64,000 bases of DNA from CAWABB01 sp963780165. GTDB lineage: Bacteria; Bacteroidota; Ignavibacteria; UBA10030; UBA6906. The notes beneath the pieces are model-generated. The model saw only the letters and a list, made by a program, of their open reading frames with translations. It searched no databases and was not told the origin of the DNA. The translations under genes were made by a program, and so were the position numbers. Numbering within the stretch: the first letter of the stretch is position 1; every line of letters begins with the position of its first letter. Location of the stretch: positions 1 to 64,000 of the forward strand of contig CAWABB010000002.1 in assembly GCA_963780165.1 (NCBI GenBank). The letters run 5' to 3'. Of this stretch, positions 34,636-41,537 are shown in pieces.

Positions 34636-35277
34636 ATGAAGAGGATCAAGATCTTCCTTTTGGAGGACAACCGTATCTTGCGCGACGGCATTAAAGGCCT
34701 GATGAATGCCCAGCCGGATATGAAAGTTGTGGCAAATTCCCCGGGAAACCACGACTCATTCCTGCGTGCCCGTAATACGAAACCCAACGTGGTCCTCGTG
34801 GATCTCGGACTGCGAAGTGAAAACTGCCTTCGATTGGTGAGAACCCTGGCCAAGGAGTTGCCGGAGGCCAAAGTGATTGGGATGGGTCTGATTCCCTCAC
34901 AACAAGACATCATCGAGTTTGTCGAGGCGGGAGCCGCGGGCTTCATTCTCAAAGACGCCACAATCGATGAAGTCTTAGGAACCATTCGAGCGGTAGCGCG
35001 GGGATTAAGGATCCTACCCCCTCTGCTGACGGAATCGCTTTTCTCGCATGTGATTGATCATGCAATCCACAGGGGAAAGGGAGTCTTGCGGGAGGCGGTG
35101 CGAATGACGAAACGAGAGCGTGAGATCATCGTCCTCATTGCCGAGGGGATGAGCAACAAGGAAATCGCGCAACGGCTCAACCTTTCCACGTACACGGTGA
35201 AAAGCCACGTTCACAACATCCTCGAAAAGATGGCCCTCCACAGTCGATTGCAGATCGCAGTGAGTGCCCAGCACTAG
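34636..35277 (+). CDS. NarL/FixJ-type response regulator
   Basis: About 213 residues. The receiver domain has the acidic pair in FLLEDNRI, the phospho-acceptor Asp in VVLVDLGLR and the conserved Lys in FILKDATID. The usual Thr/Ser (before the fourth helix) is replaced by Gly in VIGMGLI. The C-terminal LuxR-type helix-turn-helix reads MTKREREIIVLIAEGMSNKE, then IAQRLNLSTYTVKSHVHNIL. No histidine kinase is adjacent, so it is an orphan. ATG 34636 is used; GTG 34609 is also in frame, and neither has a good ribosome site. It is the only transcription factor in the stress island and so a candidate for acting on the repeated promoter element. Confidence 0.9.
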   Translation: MKRIKIFLLEDNRILRDGIKGLMNAQPDMKVVANSPGNHDSFLRARNTKPNVVLVDLGLRSENCLRLVRTLAKELPEAKVIGMGLIPSQQDIIEFVEAGAAGFILKDATIDEVLGTIRAVARGLRILPPLLTESLFSHVIDHAIHRGKGVLREAVRMTKREREIIVLIAEGMSNKEIAQRLNLSTYTVKSHVHNILEKMALHSRLQIAVSAQH

Positions 35278-35470
35278 GTGCCCGCGGAACCCGCCGCCAC
35301 ATCCGCCCGGCTGACATTAGACCCTACGGTCAAAAAGCAAGCCTCCAGGTTCGTGCGTACATTGTAGTGGCGGTCCAACAAACTCTCTGAACGGGCGCGG
35401 CCATCGTTCGTGGTTGGAACGCGCACTGCGCTCCCTGTCGTGCAAAGTCAGATAGTAGGTGGAGCACTCG

Positions 35471-35539
35471 CACGCCCCACCCTGGCCCACTTGCACGCCC
35501 CACCCTGGCCCACTTGCACGCCCCACCCTGGCCCACTTG
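35471..35539 (+). repeat. 23-bp tandem repeat, three exact copies
   Basis: Three identical copies of a pyrimidine-rich 23-mer (CACGCCCCACCCTGG then CCCACTTG) at 35471, 35494 and 35517, with partial copies on both sides (GCACTCG, CACACCAG). C-rich on one strand, non-coding. Confidence 0.95.
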
Positions 35540-35613
35540 CACACCAGCACATCAACAGGCTATCCGCGTTGTCGGGCCGTTCTGCCCTCCACGGGCACGA
35601 CGGCCGTCGTGCA

Positions 35614-35681
35614 GAGGATTAACTACTGTTTCATCCCTCCGACCGATTCATTCAGGCGCTCCACACTGTATACTACATCAG
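35614..35681 (+). promoter_or_regulatory. Six-copy stress promoter element, copy 2
   Basis: Blocks GAGGATTAACTACTG, TTTCATCCCTCCGACCGATT, then CTGTATACTACATCAG. TATACT fits a -10 box with ATTCAT 17 bp upstream. It is 78 bp before the CsbD gene. Confidence 0.7.
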
Positions 35682-35759
35682 ACCCTGTGGGCGGCCCCTC
35701 TTTGAGGGCTTCGCCAGGGGAAGGCTTTCAAAGGATTGGGCACGAAAGGACGCCGGCCA

Positions 35760-36086
35760 ATGAACTGGGATCGAATGGAGGGGGAATGGAAGCAGCGGAG
35801 GGGGAAGGCCGTCCATCATTGGGGCAAGATGATGAACGACGAGCTGGCCGCAATCGCCGGGAAGTATGAGGAGCTTGTTGGACGACTGCAGGAGAAGTTC
35901 GGAATTGCCAGCGAGCATTCCAGGCGTCAGGTTGACGATTTCAAGAAGGTTGTCGACCAACTGAAGAAGTCGAACGCCAGGCTCAAGGCGTTGCAGGCAC
36001 GTCATTGGAATGCGAAGCCTGTACCGGGGAAGCTCAGATCGACTGCAGGTCGAACGAAGCGACGACGGTCAGCGGGACGCGCATAA
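35760..36086 (+). CDS. CsbD-family stress protein with basic tail
   Basis: About 108 residues. MNWDRMEGEWKQRRGKAVHHW and ELAAIAGKYEELVGRLQEKF are the CsbD signature, a general stress response family of small hydrophilic proteins. The C-terminal 40 residues add a coiled-coil (QVDDFKKVVDQLKK) and a lysine/arginine-rich end that could bind nucleic acid. ATG 35760 is placed at the CsbD motif, with AAAGGA about 9 nt upstream; the frame is open to 35736. The promoter element copy 2 is 78 bp ahead. First of a run of small stress-type genes to 39.3 kb. Confidence 0.82.
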   Translation: MNWDRMEGEWKQRRGKAVHHWGKMMNDELAAIAGKYEELVGRLQEKFGIASEHSRRQVDDFKKVVDQLKKSNARLKALQARHWNAKPVPGKLRSTAGRTKRRRSAGRA

Positions 36087-36137
36087 GGCCGATCGTCGAC
36101 GCGTGTGGCTAGCATTGCAGGAGTCGGGGAGTGGCGC

Positions 36138-36374
36138 ATGAAGGAGAATGATCAGACAGTGAAGGGCAAAGCAAGTCGGTCATTTGCGCAGGAGATGCAG
36201 CTGGCGTTCACTGACTGGGTGCGAAAATTGCCGTTCATAGTGAAGAGGAACGTCCCTGAAGACCCTGATCTCGAAGCGTCAGGGAAAGTATCCTCCGAGG
36301 AGGCTTCTGCTCGCCGCCCGACTGAGGACGTACCGCTCGGAACGCCACCGGACAGCGAAGGAAGACCGGGATAA
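36138..36374 (+). CDS. Small hypothetical protein
   Basis: A 78-residue hydrophilic protein. The N-terminal half may be helical (SFAQEMQLAFTDWVRKLPFI), and the C-terminal half is acidic, rich in Pro, Ser and Glu and probably disordered. ATG 36138 has GGGAG 6 nt upstream; the frame extends to 36105. I recognise no family. Support comes from the ribosome site, spacing of 51 bp from the CsbD gene and position within a chain of forward stress genes. Confidence 0.45.
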   Translation: MKENDQTVKGKASRSFAQEMQLAFTDWVRKLPFIVKRNVPEDPDLEASGKVSSEEASARRPTEDVPLGTPPDSEGRPG

Positions 36375-36426
36375 GCGTCCGGCCACTACGATGGCGCCGC
36401 CACTTCTATATTACGGGAGCAATCAA

Positions 36427-36840
36427 ATGTCAGAGAACCATGCCGACACTTCGGTGGAACTCGATACAGAGATACGGTTGGAACGCGTGAATACCGATAA
36501 AACCCGGTTGGATATTGGTTCGGTAACGGCGTATCACGTGTACTTCGAGCTGTCCGGTCATCCGCCCCCCGAATGGAGAATCATTTTCGAGCGGGAGAGG
36601 AAAGCGATGAACCCGACCTACGAAGCAGATATTGACGGATCCTTCCTCGTGCTGCATTGCCAGCTTCACGAAGTGGCCGCAACTGCGTTGCCGGCACTGA
36701 AAAGAGTTGTCGCCGTCACGAACGAGGCCTACAAACGATATGTGCAGAATGAAGCCTCGGCGCTCCAGCAGCGGCAGGATGTGTGGAAGCAGGAACGGAA
36801 GGACGTTGACGCGATGTCGAAATCGCTGCAATTCGATTGA
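36427..36840 (+). CDS. Hypothetical protein of the stress island
   Basis: A 137-residue soluble protein without a signal peptide. Alternating beta segments in the first 90 residues (RLDIGSVTAYHVYFELSG, PPPEWRIIFERERK) and a helical, charged C-terminus (NEASALQQRQDVWKQERKDV) are visible. GGGAG is 8 nt before ATG 36427. It is 90 bp ahead of the SPFH gene. No family recognised. Confidence 0.6.
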   Translation: MSENHADTSVELDTEIRLERVNTDKTRLDIGSVTAYHVYFELSGHPPPEWRIIFERERKAMNPTYEADIDGSFLVLHCQLHEVAATALPALKRVVAVTNEAYKRYVQNEASALQQRQDVWKQERKDVDAMSKSLQFD

Positions 36841-36930
36841 TCGTGTAAGGATTTTGTTGGAACGGGCACTGTGTCCATTCGTCTGTATGACCAGCTGGTG
36901 GTTGGGCACTAGTTTACAAAGGAGCGCAAC

Positions 36931-37821
36931 ATGATGTTTCTCGTCTTGTTGGTGGGTGTACTGGTTGCCGTTGGCGTGTGGTGGTTCGCCAGGAGAAAGG
37001 TGCGACAGAATTACATCGCATTTCGTTCCGTCGCAACCGTGAGTGCCTTCGCCGCGGCGGGACTTGGAGTCCTTGCCCTCTTCCAGTGCTTCACGCAGAT
37101 CCCCGCCGGTCACGTGGGGGTGGTGGATTTCTTCGGAGTCGTGTCTGATCAGACGTTGCGGGCCGGCATCAATCCCGTGAATCCAATGGCGACGGTCGTT
37201 ACGTATTCCATCCAGACGCAGGAGCACAAGGAGACGATGCAGGTGCTTTCCCGCGAAGGGCTCACCATCGGATTGGAGGTCAGTGCGCTCTACAGGCTCA
37301 ACCCCGACTCGGCGGCCCGCATGTATAAGACCGTCTCCGGTGGCGACTATGAAACTATCATCCTCATCCCGCAATTCCGCTCGATCTGCCGTGCGGTCAC
37401 GGCGAGCTTCCAGGCCAGCGCACTGTATTCCACGGAACGGGAGCGTCTCGGTTCGTCAATTCAAGAGGAGCTTGCCAGGACCGTCGCCCCTCGTGGGGTG
37501 ACGATTGAGAATACGCCCATCCGTAATGTGGCGCTCCCGACACAACTGACCGAAGCCATAGAGCAAAAGCAGCGTGCCGACCAGGAAAGCCAGCGCATGG
37601 AATTCATTCTCACGAAGGAGAAGCAGGAGGCGGACAGGAAGCGGATTGAAGCAAAGGGCATTGCTGATTTCCAGGCTATCGTCGCTGCCGGGATCAGCGA
37701 CCAACTCCTGCGGTGGAAGGGCATTGAGGCAACGGAAAAACTCGCAGCCTCACCAAACACCAAGGTGATCATCGTTGGCGCGGGCAAAGACGGTTTGCCG
37801 ATTATCCTTGACACGAAGTGA
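36931..37821 (+). CDS. SPFH/band-7 (prohibitin-like) membrane protein
   Basis: A 296-residue protein with two N-terminal hydrophobic helices (FLVLLVGVLVAVGVWWFA and a second near residues 38-52) and then an SPFH domain: IPAGHVGVVDFFGVV, LRAGINPVNP, and REGLTIGLEVSALYRLNP. A long charged coiled-coil (EAIEQKQRADQESQRMEFIL and on) and ATEKLAASPNTKVIIVGAG complete the prohibitin pattern. Such proteins form membrane-bound ring scaffolds that organise lipid domains and control proteases under stress. AAGGAG lies 7 nt upstream of the ATG (36931). Confidence 0.9.
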   Translation: MMFLVLLVGVLVAVGVWWFARRKVRQNYIAFRSVATVSAFAAAGLGVLALFQCFTQIPAGHVGVVDFFGVVSDQTLRAGINPVNPMATVVTYSIQTQEHKETMQVLSREGLTIGLEVSALYRLNPDSAARMYKTVSGGDYETIILIPQFRSICRAVTASFQASALYSTERERLGSSIQEELARTVAPRGVTIENTPIRNVALPTQLTEAIEQKQRADQESQRMEFILTKEKQEADRKRIEAKGIADFQAIVAAGISDQLLRWKGIEATEKLAASPNTKVIIVGAGKDGLPIILDTK

Positions 37822-37858
37822 GAACCCACACATGGTCCACATGTGAGACGAGGCGCGT

Positions 37859-38086
37859 ATGGTGACGGACGACAATCCAGCATCCGGCGAATCTTCCCAG
37901 GCCACCCGAAATGGCGATGCGGTATTCACGGGGTGGCAGACGACGAGGTCGGGGGAACCCGTAGCGCTCTATACTATCACCGCCGCAGACCATCCGGCGC
38001 GTGGTTCTACTGTAACTGACAAAAGTCTGCTGAACCTGAACCTGAAGATTCCGCAGACGCCGGGTCGACCAGTGAACAAGCCCTAA
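37859..38086 (+). CDS. Small conserved hypothetical protein
   Basis: A 75-residue protein. The core FTGWQTTRSGEPVALYTI then TVTDKSLLNLNLKIPQTP reads like a conserved small unknown found in Bacteroidota and other stress loci, as far as I recall. No membrane segment or signal peptide. Its start is 37 bp after the SPFH stop. The ribosome site is poor (GACGAGGCGCGT), so translation may be coupled or weak. Confidence 0.55.
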   Translation: MVTDDNPASGESSQATRNGDAVFTGWQTTRSGEPVALYTITAADHPARGSTVTDKSLLNLNLKIPQTPGRPVNKP

Positions 38087-38164
38087 ATGTCACCCGGCCC
38101 TGGGTGCGCAGGCTTCAACACAAACCCATATGTCCACGGCAGACCTCGACGAAAGGATCAACTC

Positions 38165-38386
38165 ATGAAAACAGCTGGCATCATCCTCCTGGTAGTGGGT
38201 CTGGTAATGACCCTGTATACGGGGTTTACCTACGTTACGAAAGAGAAGGTGGTAGACCTGGGGAACCTCGAGATAACAGCGGACGACCACCACCGCGTGC
38301 AATGGCAACCGTATGTCGGCATCGGCACGATGGTCATTGGTGGCGCCGCTCTCCTTCTCAGCAGAAAGAAGCTGCGAGTCACCTGA
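38165..38386 (+). CDS. Small two-helix membrane protein
   Basis: A 73-residue protein. Helix 1 is IILLVVGLVMTLYTGFTYVT and helix 2 is YVGIGTMVIGGAALLLSRKK, with a 22-residue polar loop (VVDLGNLEITADDHH) between. It resembles DUF3185-like stress membrane proteins. AAGGA lies about 9 nt before ATG 38165. Probably in the inner membrane with both ends in the cytoplasm. Function unknown; context suggests envelope stress. Confidence 0.65.
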   Translation: MKTAGIILLVVGLVMTLYTGFTYVTKEKVVDLGNLEITADDHHRVQWQPYVGIGTMVIGGAALLLSRKKLRVT

Positions 38387-38416
38387 CCTGAACACGCAAC
38401 AGAAAGGGGCGGTCCG

Positions 38417-38758
38417 ATGCTCTCGAAGAGAGAAATCAGGCGATATGTCCAGGAACCAATTCCTGGGAACGCCAGGACACACTTTACCGTCACTGAGGCA
38501 AGACAGATCGGAGGTGCCCTCGGGATCCATTGGGACACGTGCGACTTCGAGCAGTTCGTGCTGGGCTTGAGCGTAGAACTTGAACATGGGCGAAGAGACC
38601 CGAAAACAGATGTCACACACGATGGGCCGTTGCTGACCGGCAAAATTGCGTGGGCGCATCTCAAGGAAATCCCCGACTACTATACGCGTTTAGCCGTCAT
38701 GGAAAACGAAGCAAAACACCGTGAGACGGCGCCGTCTTTGTTGCCGACTTCATCGTGA
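38417..38758 (+). CDS. DUF5661 protein
   Basis: A 113-residue soluble protein. TEARQIGGALGIHWDTCDFE, then LGLSVELEHGRRDPKTDVT, then GKIAWAHLKEIPDYYTRL match the DUF5661 pattern, in which an ELEHG and an HL-E-PDYY motif are invariant. These histidines and acids could bind a metal; the role is unknown. The start is 30 bp after the previous stop, with a weak ribosome site (AAAGGGGCGG about 4 nt before). Usually found beside other small stress proteins. Confidence 0.75.
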   Translation: MLSKREIRRYVQEPIPGNARTHFTVTEARQIGGALGIHWDTCDFEQFVLGLSVELEHGRRDPKTDVTHDGPLLTGKIAWAHLKEIPDYYTRLAVMENEAKHRETAPSLLPTSS

Positions 38759-38916
38759 CGTGGGTTCTGGAAACCCCGTCCGCCGCCATGCCCTCCAGTC
38801 AGGAGAGCCCTGCGTCTGCGTGACGGAGCGGAAATGGAGTTGCTGCCGCATCCATGCGGCAGGCAGCGCGATTCCCCGTGTTGACGCCGGGGAATCAGAT
38901 AGAGGAGGAGAAAGCC

Positions 38917-39306
38917 ATGAAGAGAAACGTGGGATTGTGGATAGACCACAGAAGGGCAGTCATTGTGATCCTCACCGATACGGTCGAGAAGACAAGGCGA
39001 ATCATCTCGGATATGGAGAAACACGTCCGGTTTTCCGGGAGCGCGCGGAAAACCTCTGCGGAAGACCAGCGTGACAGGCGATTTACGGGGCATCTCCAGA
39101 AGTTTTACGAGAAGGTAGCGTCGTATGTTCGTGATGCAGATTCCATCCTCATCCTCGGTCCCGGAGAGGCAAAAGGCGAGCTCAGCGCAATTCTGGAGAG
39201 CCTGGCTCTCGGTGGGCGCATCGTTGCCGTTGAAACAGTGGACAAGATGACTGAGCGGCAACTTGCGGCAAGAGTCCGACAACAGTTTTCACGCGGGACC
39301 AACTAG
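38917..39306 (+). CDS. eRF1-domain-like small protein
   Basis: A 129-residue protein. VGLWIDHRRAVIVILTD at the N-terminus and ADSILILGPGEAKGELSAIL near residue 80 match a bacterial family related to the middle domain of eukaryotic release factor eRF1 / Pelota and to the host-attachment-type fold. It has RRFTGHLQKFYEKVASYVRD between. GGAGG lies about 9 nt before ATG 38917. Role not established; relatives are found in stress and ribosome-linked loci. Last small gene before the sugar transferase. Confidence 0.7.
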   Translation: MKRNVGLWIDHRRAVIVILTDTVEKTRRIISDMEKHVRFSGSARKTSAEDQRDRRFTGHLQKFYEKVASYVRDADSILILGPGEAKGELSAILESLALGGRIVAVETVDKMTERQLAARVRQQFSRGTN

Positions 39307-39378
39307 AGATTCGGGGCTGGAACGAGCCATCCGCGAGAGGATGTGTCCTGCTGAATTGCCCGGGGGGGGCCAACGGTC

Positions 39379-40851
39379 ATGCCTATGAAGAAGAGCGGTG
39401 TACAGATTCTCATCCTTGGTGTGCTCGATTGGGCCTGTGTTGTGGCCTCCTTGATCGCTGCCATCGTTCTCCGAGGGCGAGAATTCCATGGCGAACTTGC
39501 CATGATTAGCCTTCCCTACTTCGACATTCCGATCTATATTGAGTACGTCTTTCTCGCTGTGTACGCCGGGGTCGTAACGATTGTTTTCAACTATTTCAGC
39601 CTTTATCGGGTTGACGTATTCACATCCGTCCTGGACCATATCATTCGGATCGTCAAGGGCCTGGTGTTCGCAGTGGTAGGTCTCGCATTGCTCTCCTTCT
39701 TCATACGTTCGAACGTGATTCTCGACAGCCGGTTGTCGATGTTCTACTTTCCCATGATTTCCTTTTCGCTCCTCGTCGGCGGCCGGGTCGTAGTGTTCAG
39801 GACTATATACGTCATGGTGAGTCGGCGTCAGATGTTTCGACGGAGAGCCATCATCGTGGGGACAGGAGAAGCCGCCAACGAAGTGGCGGTCAATGTTTTG
39901 ATGAACGGTCAACTGGGGATCGATGTCGTTGGTTTTCTGGATGATGAGCTTCCGATTGGTCACCCGGTGTTCTCAGGGGCAAAAGTCGTCGGACGACTGG
40001 CCGACGTAAAGGATTCCGTGGAGGCGGCCGGGGCGGACGAACTGATCGTCTGTGCGGAAAGCCTTGAGCAGTCACGCTTTCTTGGATTGTTGAAATCCTG
40101 TCTTGACACATCGGCGGCAGTGAAAGTCTCCTCGCCTTTGTACGCGGTGATTCCTGAACACCTCGACATCGAAAGATACGGCAACATCGGCGTTGTGACC
40201 ATCTCCCAGGTCGGACCGGGCCCGGTGTATGAGACGTACAAACGGGTGTTCGATGTGGTGTTTGCTGCTCTTGGCGCACTTCTGTTGTTGCCAGTCTTTG
40301 CCGCGATCGCACTCTCGATCAGGGTGGAGTCTGCGGGTCCCATCCTCTATACGCAGACAAGAGTCGGAAGGAATGGAAGGGGTTTCAAGTTCTACAAGTT
40401 CCGGTCGATGCTGGTGGGAAGCGACACTGACCCGGATAGAGAAACCAGCTATGCAAAGCTCATCAGCGGGGAGTGGAGCGGCGGAGACGCCAAAGCTCCG
40501 GCCAAGATCGTGGACAGTGCGAAGGTCACGAGGGTAGGTGCTTTTCTGCGCAAAACCAGTCTGGATGAGCTGCCGCAGCTTCTGAATGTGATCCGTGGAA
40601 ATATGAGCCTTGTTGGTCCGAGACCCTGTCTCCCATACGAGTGGAACCACTACCAGGAATGGCACAAGCAGCGGGCGAGGGTCACGCCGGGCTGCACTGG
40701 TGTCTGGCAGGTGTTCGGGCGGAGTCTGGTCGGGTTCCAGGATATGGTCATCTTTGATCTCTTCTATAGCCAGAACGCTTCTCTTGGTCTGGACCTCTGG
40801 CTGCTGCTCAAAACCATTCCCGTGATGGTCACGGGCAGGGGGGGCAAATGA
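39379..40851 (+). CDS. Polyprenyl-phosphate sugar-1-phosphate transferase
   Basis: A 490-residue exopolysaccharide initiator (WbaP/WcaJ type). Four to five N-terminal membrane helices (to about residue 135) are followed by a CoA-binding-like Rossmann region (RRAIIVGTGEAANEVAVNVL). A further helix leads into the catalytic sugar-transferase domain from about residue 285. RVGRNGRGFKFYKFRSM, RKTSLDELPQLLNVIRGNMS, then LVGPRP are the catalytic signatures. It transfers hexose-1-phosphate from a UDP-sugar to undecaprenyl phosphate at the inner membrane. Either ATG 39379 or 39385 may start it. No other glycosyltransferase or Wzx/Wzy gene is adjacent, which is unusual for this class. Confidence 0.9.
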   Translation: MPMKKSGVQILILGVLDWACVVASLIAAIVLRGREFHGELAMISLPYFDIPIYIEYVFLAVYAGVVTIVFNYFSLYRVDVFTSVLDHIIRIVKGLVFAVVGLALLSFFIRSNVILDSRLSMFYFPMISFSLLVGGRVVVFRTIYVMVSRRQMFRRRAIIVGTGEAANEVAVNVLMNGQLGIDVVGFLDDELPIGHPVFSGAKVVGRLADVKDSVEAAGADELIVCAESLEQSRFLGLLKSCLDTSAAVKVSSPLYAVIPEHLDIERYGNIGVVTISQVGPGPVYETYKRVFDVVFAALGALLLLPVFAAIALSIRVESAGPILYTQTRVGRNGRGFKFYKFRSMLVGSDTDPDRETSYAKLISGEWSGGDAKAPAKIVDSAKVTRVGAFLRKTSLDELPQLLNVIRGNMSLVGPRPCLPYEWNHYQEWHKQRARVTPGCTGVWQVFGRSLVGFQDMVIFDLFYSQNASLGLDLWLLLKTIPVMVTGRGGK

Positions 40852-41222
40852 GGCCCACGGCCAAAGCGGCCGGCTTTTCCCTGTAGTTTCGCCCTTGTCC
40901 CTTGCCCAATAGTCTCACCGTGTCTTCCCTCTCGTCCTGCGCGGACGACACAACACTCCTGCCGGGGATTAACTACTCTTTCATCCCTTCACCCGATTCA
41001 TTCTCAAGTTCTGTCCGGTACATTCTGATGGGCTCGCAGGGTATGCCGCACCCTGCAAGAATGGGGGCGGGAACACGCGCGTGAGGCGATCGGCTTCAGA
41101 CCCGTGCGTCGACACGACATGTTTGGCAGTCACGACGCCGAGCGGGGGGGCGCCTTCACAACGAACTGCGGCATTCTTTCATGCAATGGGCGATGCGCCC
41201 AGCCACACAAGGAGAACGCGCT
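40852..41222. other. Intergenic region with stress promoter element
   Basis: A 370-bp gap between the sugar transferase and GlsB gene. It contains copy 3 of the 68-bp element and a long leader of about 190 bp. No gene is supported inside. Confidence 0.5.
40964..41031 (+). promoter_or_regulatory. Six-copy stress promoter element, copy 3
   Basis: Blocks GGGGATTAACTACTC, TTTCATCCC, CCGATTCATTCTC, CTGTCCGGTACATTCTG. It is 191 bp ahead of the GlsB/YeaQ gene. Confidence 0.7.
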
Positions 41223-41474
41223 ATGAGTACGGAACACTTGCTTCTTTTTCTCGTGATCGGAGTTGTCGCCGGGTTCCTCGCAGGAAAGATCATGAAGGGC
41301 TCCGGGTTCGGTCTCATCGGCGACCTGATCGTCGGGGTGATCGGTTCCTTCATCGGGGGCTGGGTGTTCGGTCTGCTCGGCATATCCCTTGGAGGAATTC
41401 TCGGCGTGCTCGTCGCAGCTGTCATCGGTGCACTTATCCTGTTGTACGTGATCCGTCTTGCCAAGTCGCGCTGA
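41223..41474 (+). CDS. GlsB/YeaQ/YmgE-type stress membrane protein
   Basis: An 83-residue protein with three hydrophobic helices. AGKIMKGSGFGLIGDLIVGV and IGSFIGGWVFGLLG are the transglycosylase-associated (YeaQ/YmgE) signature, glycine-zipper-like. The family is linked to general and osmotic stress. ATG 41223 is fixed by AAGGAGAACGCGCT ahead of it; the frame is open to 41181. It carries the 68-bp element upstream and lies 63 bp before the giant cyclic glucan synthase gene, probably in one transcript. Confidence 0.9.
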   Translation: MSTEHLLLFLVIGVVAGFLAGKIMKGSGFGLIGDLIVGVIGSFIGGWVFGLLGISLGGILGVLVAAVIGALILLYVIRLAKSR

Positions 41475-41537
41475 TCGTTCATCCGGGCCAAGGCGTCTTT
41501 GATCGATCGACTCGTCCCACCTCCGTAAGGACCAAGG

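Larger units (their letters stand above)
35278..35759. other. Intergenic region with tandem repeat and promoter element
   Basis: A 480-bp gap. Contains the 23-bp triplicate repeat and copy 2 of the stress promoter element. Open frames across the repeat are composition artefacts. Confidence 0.6.
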
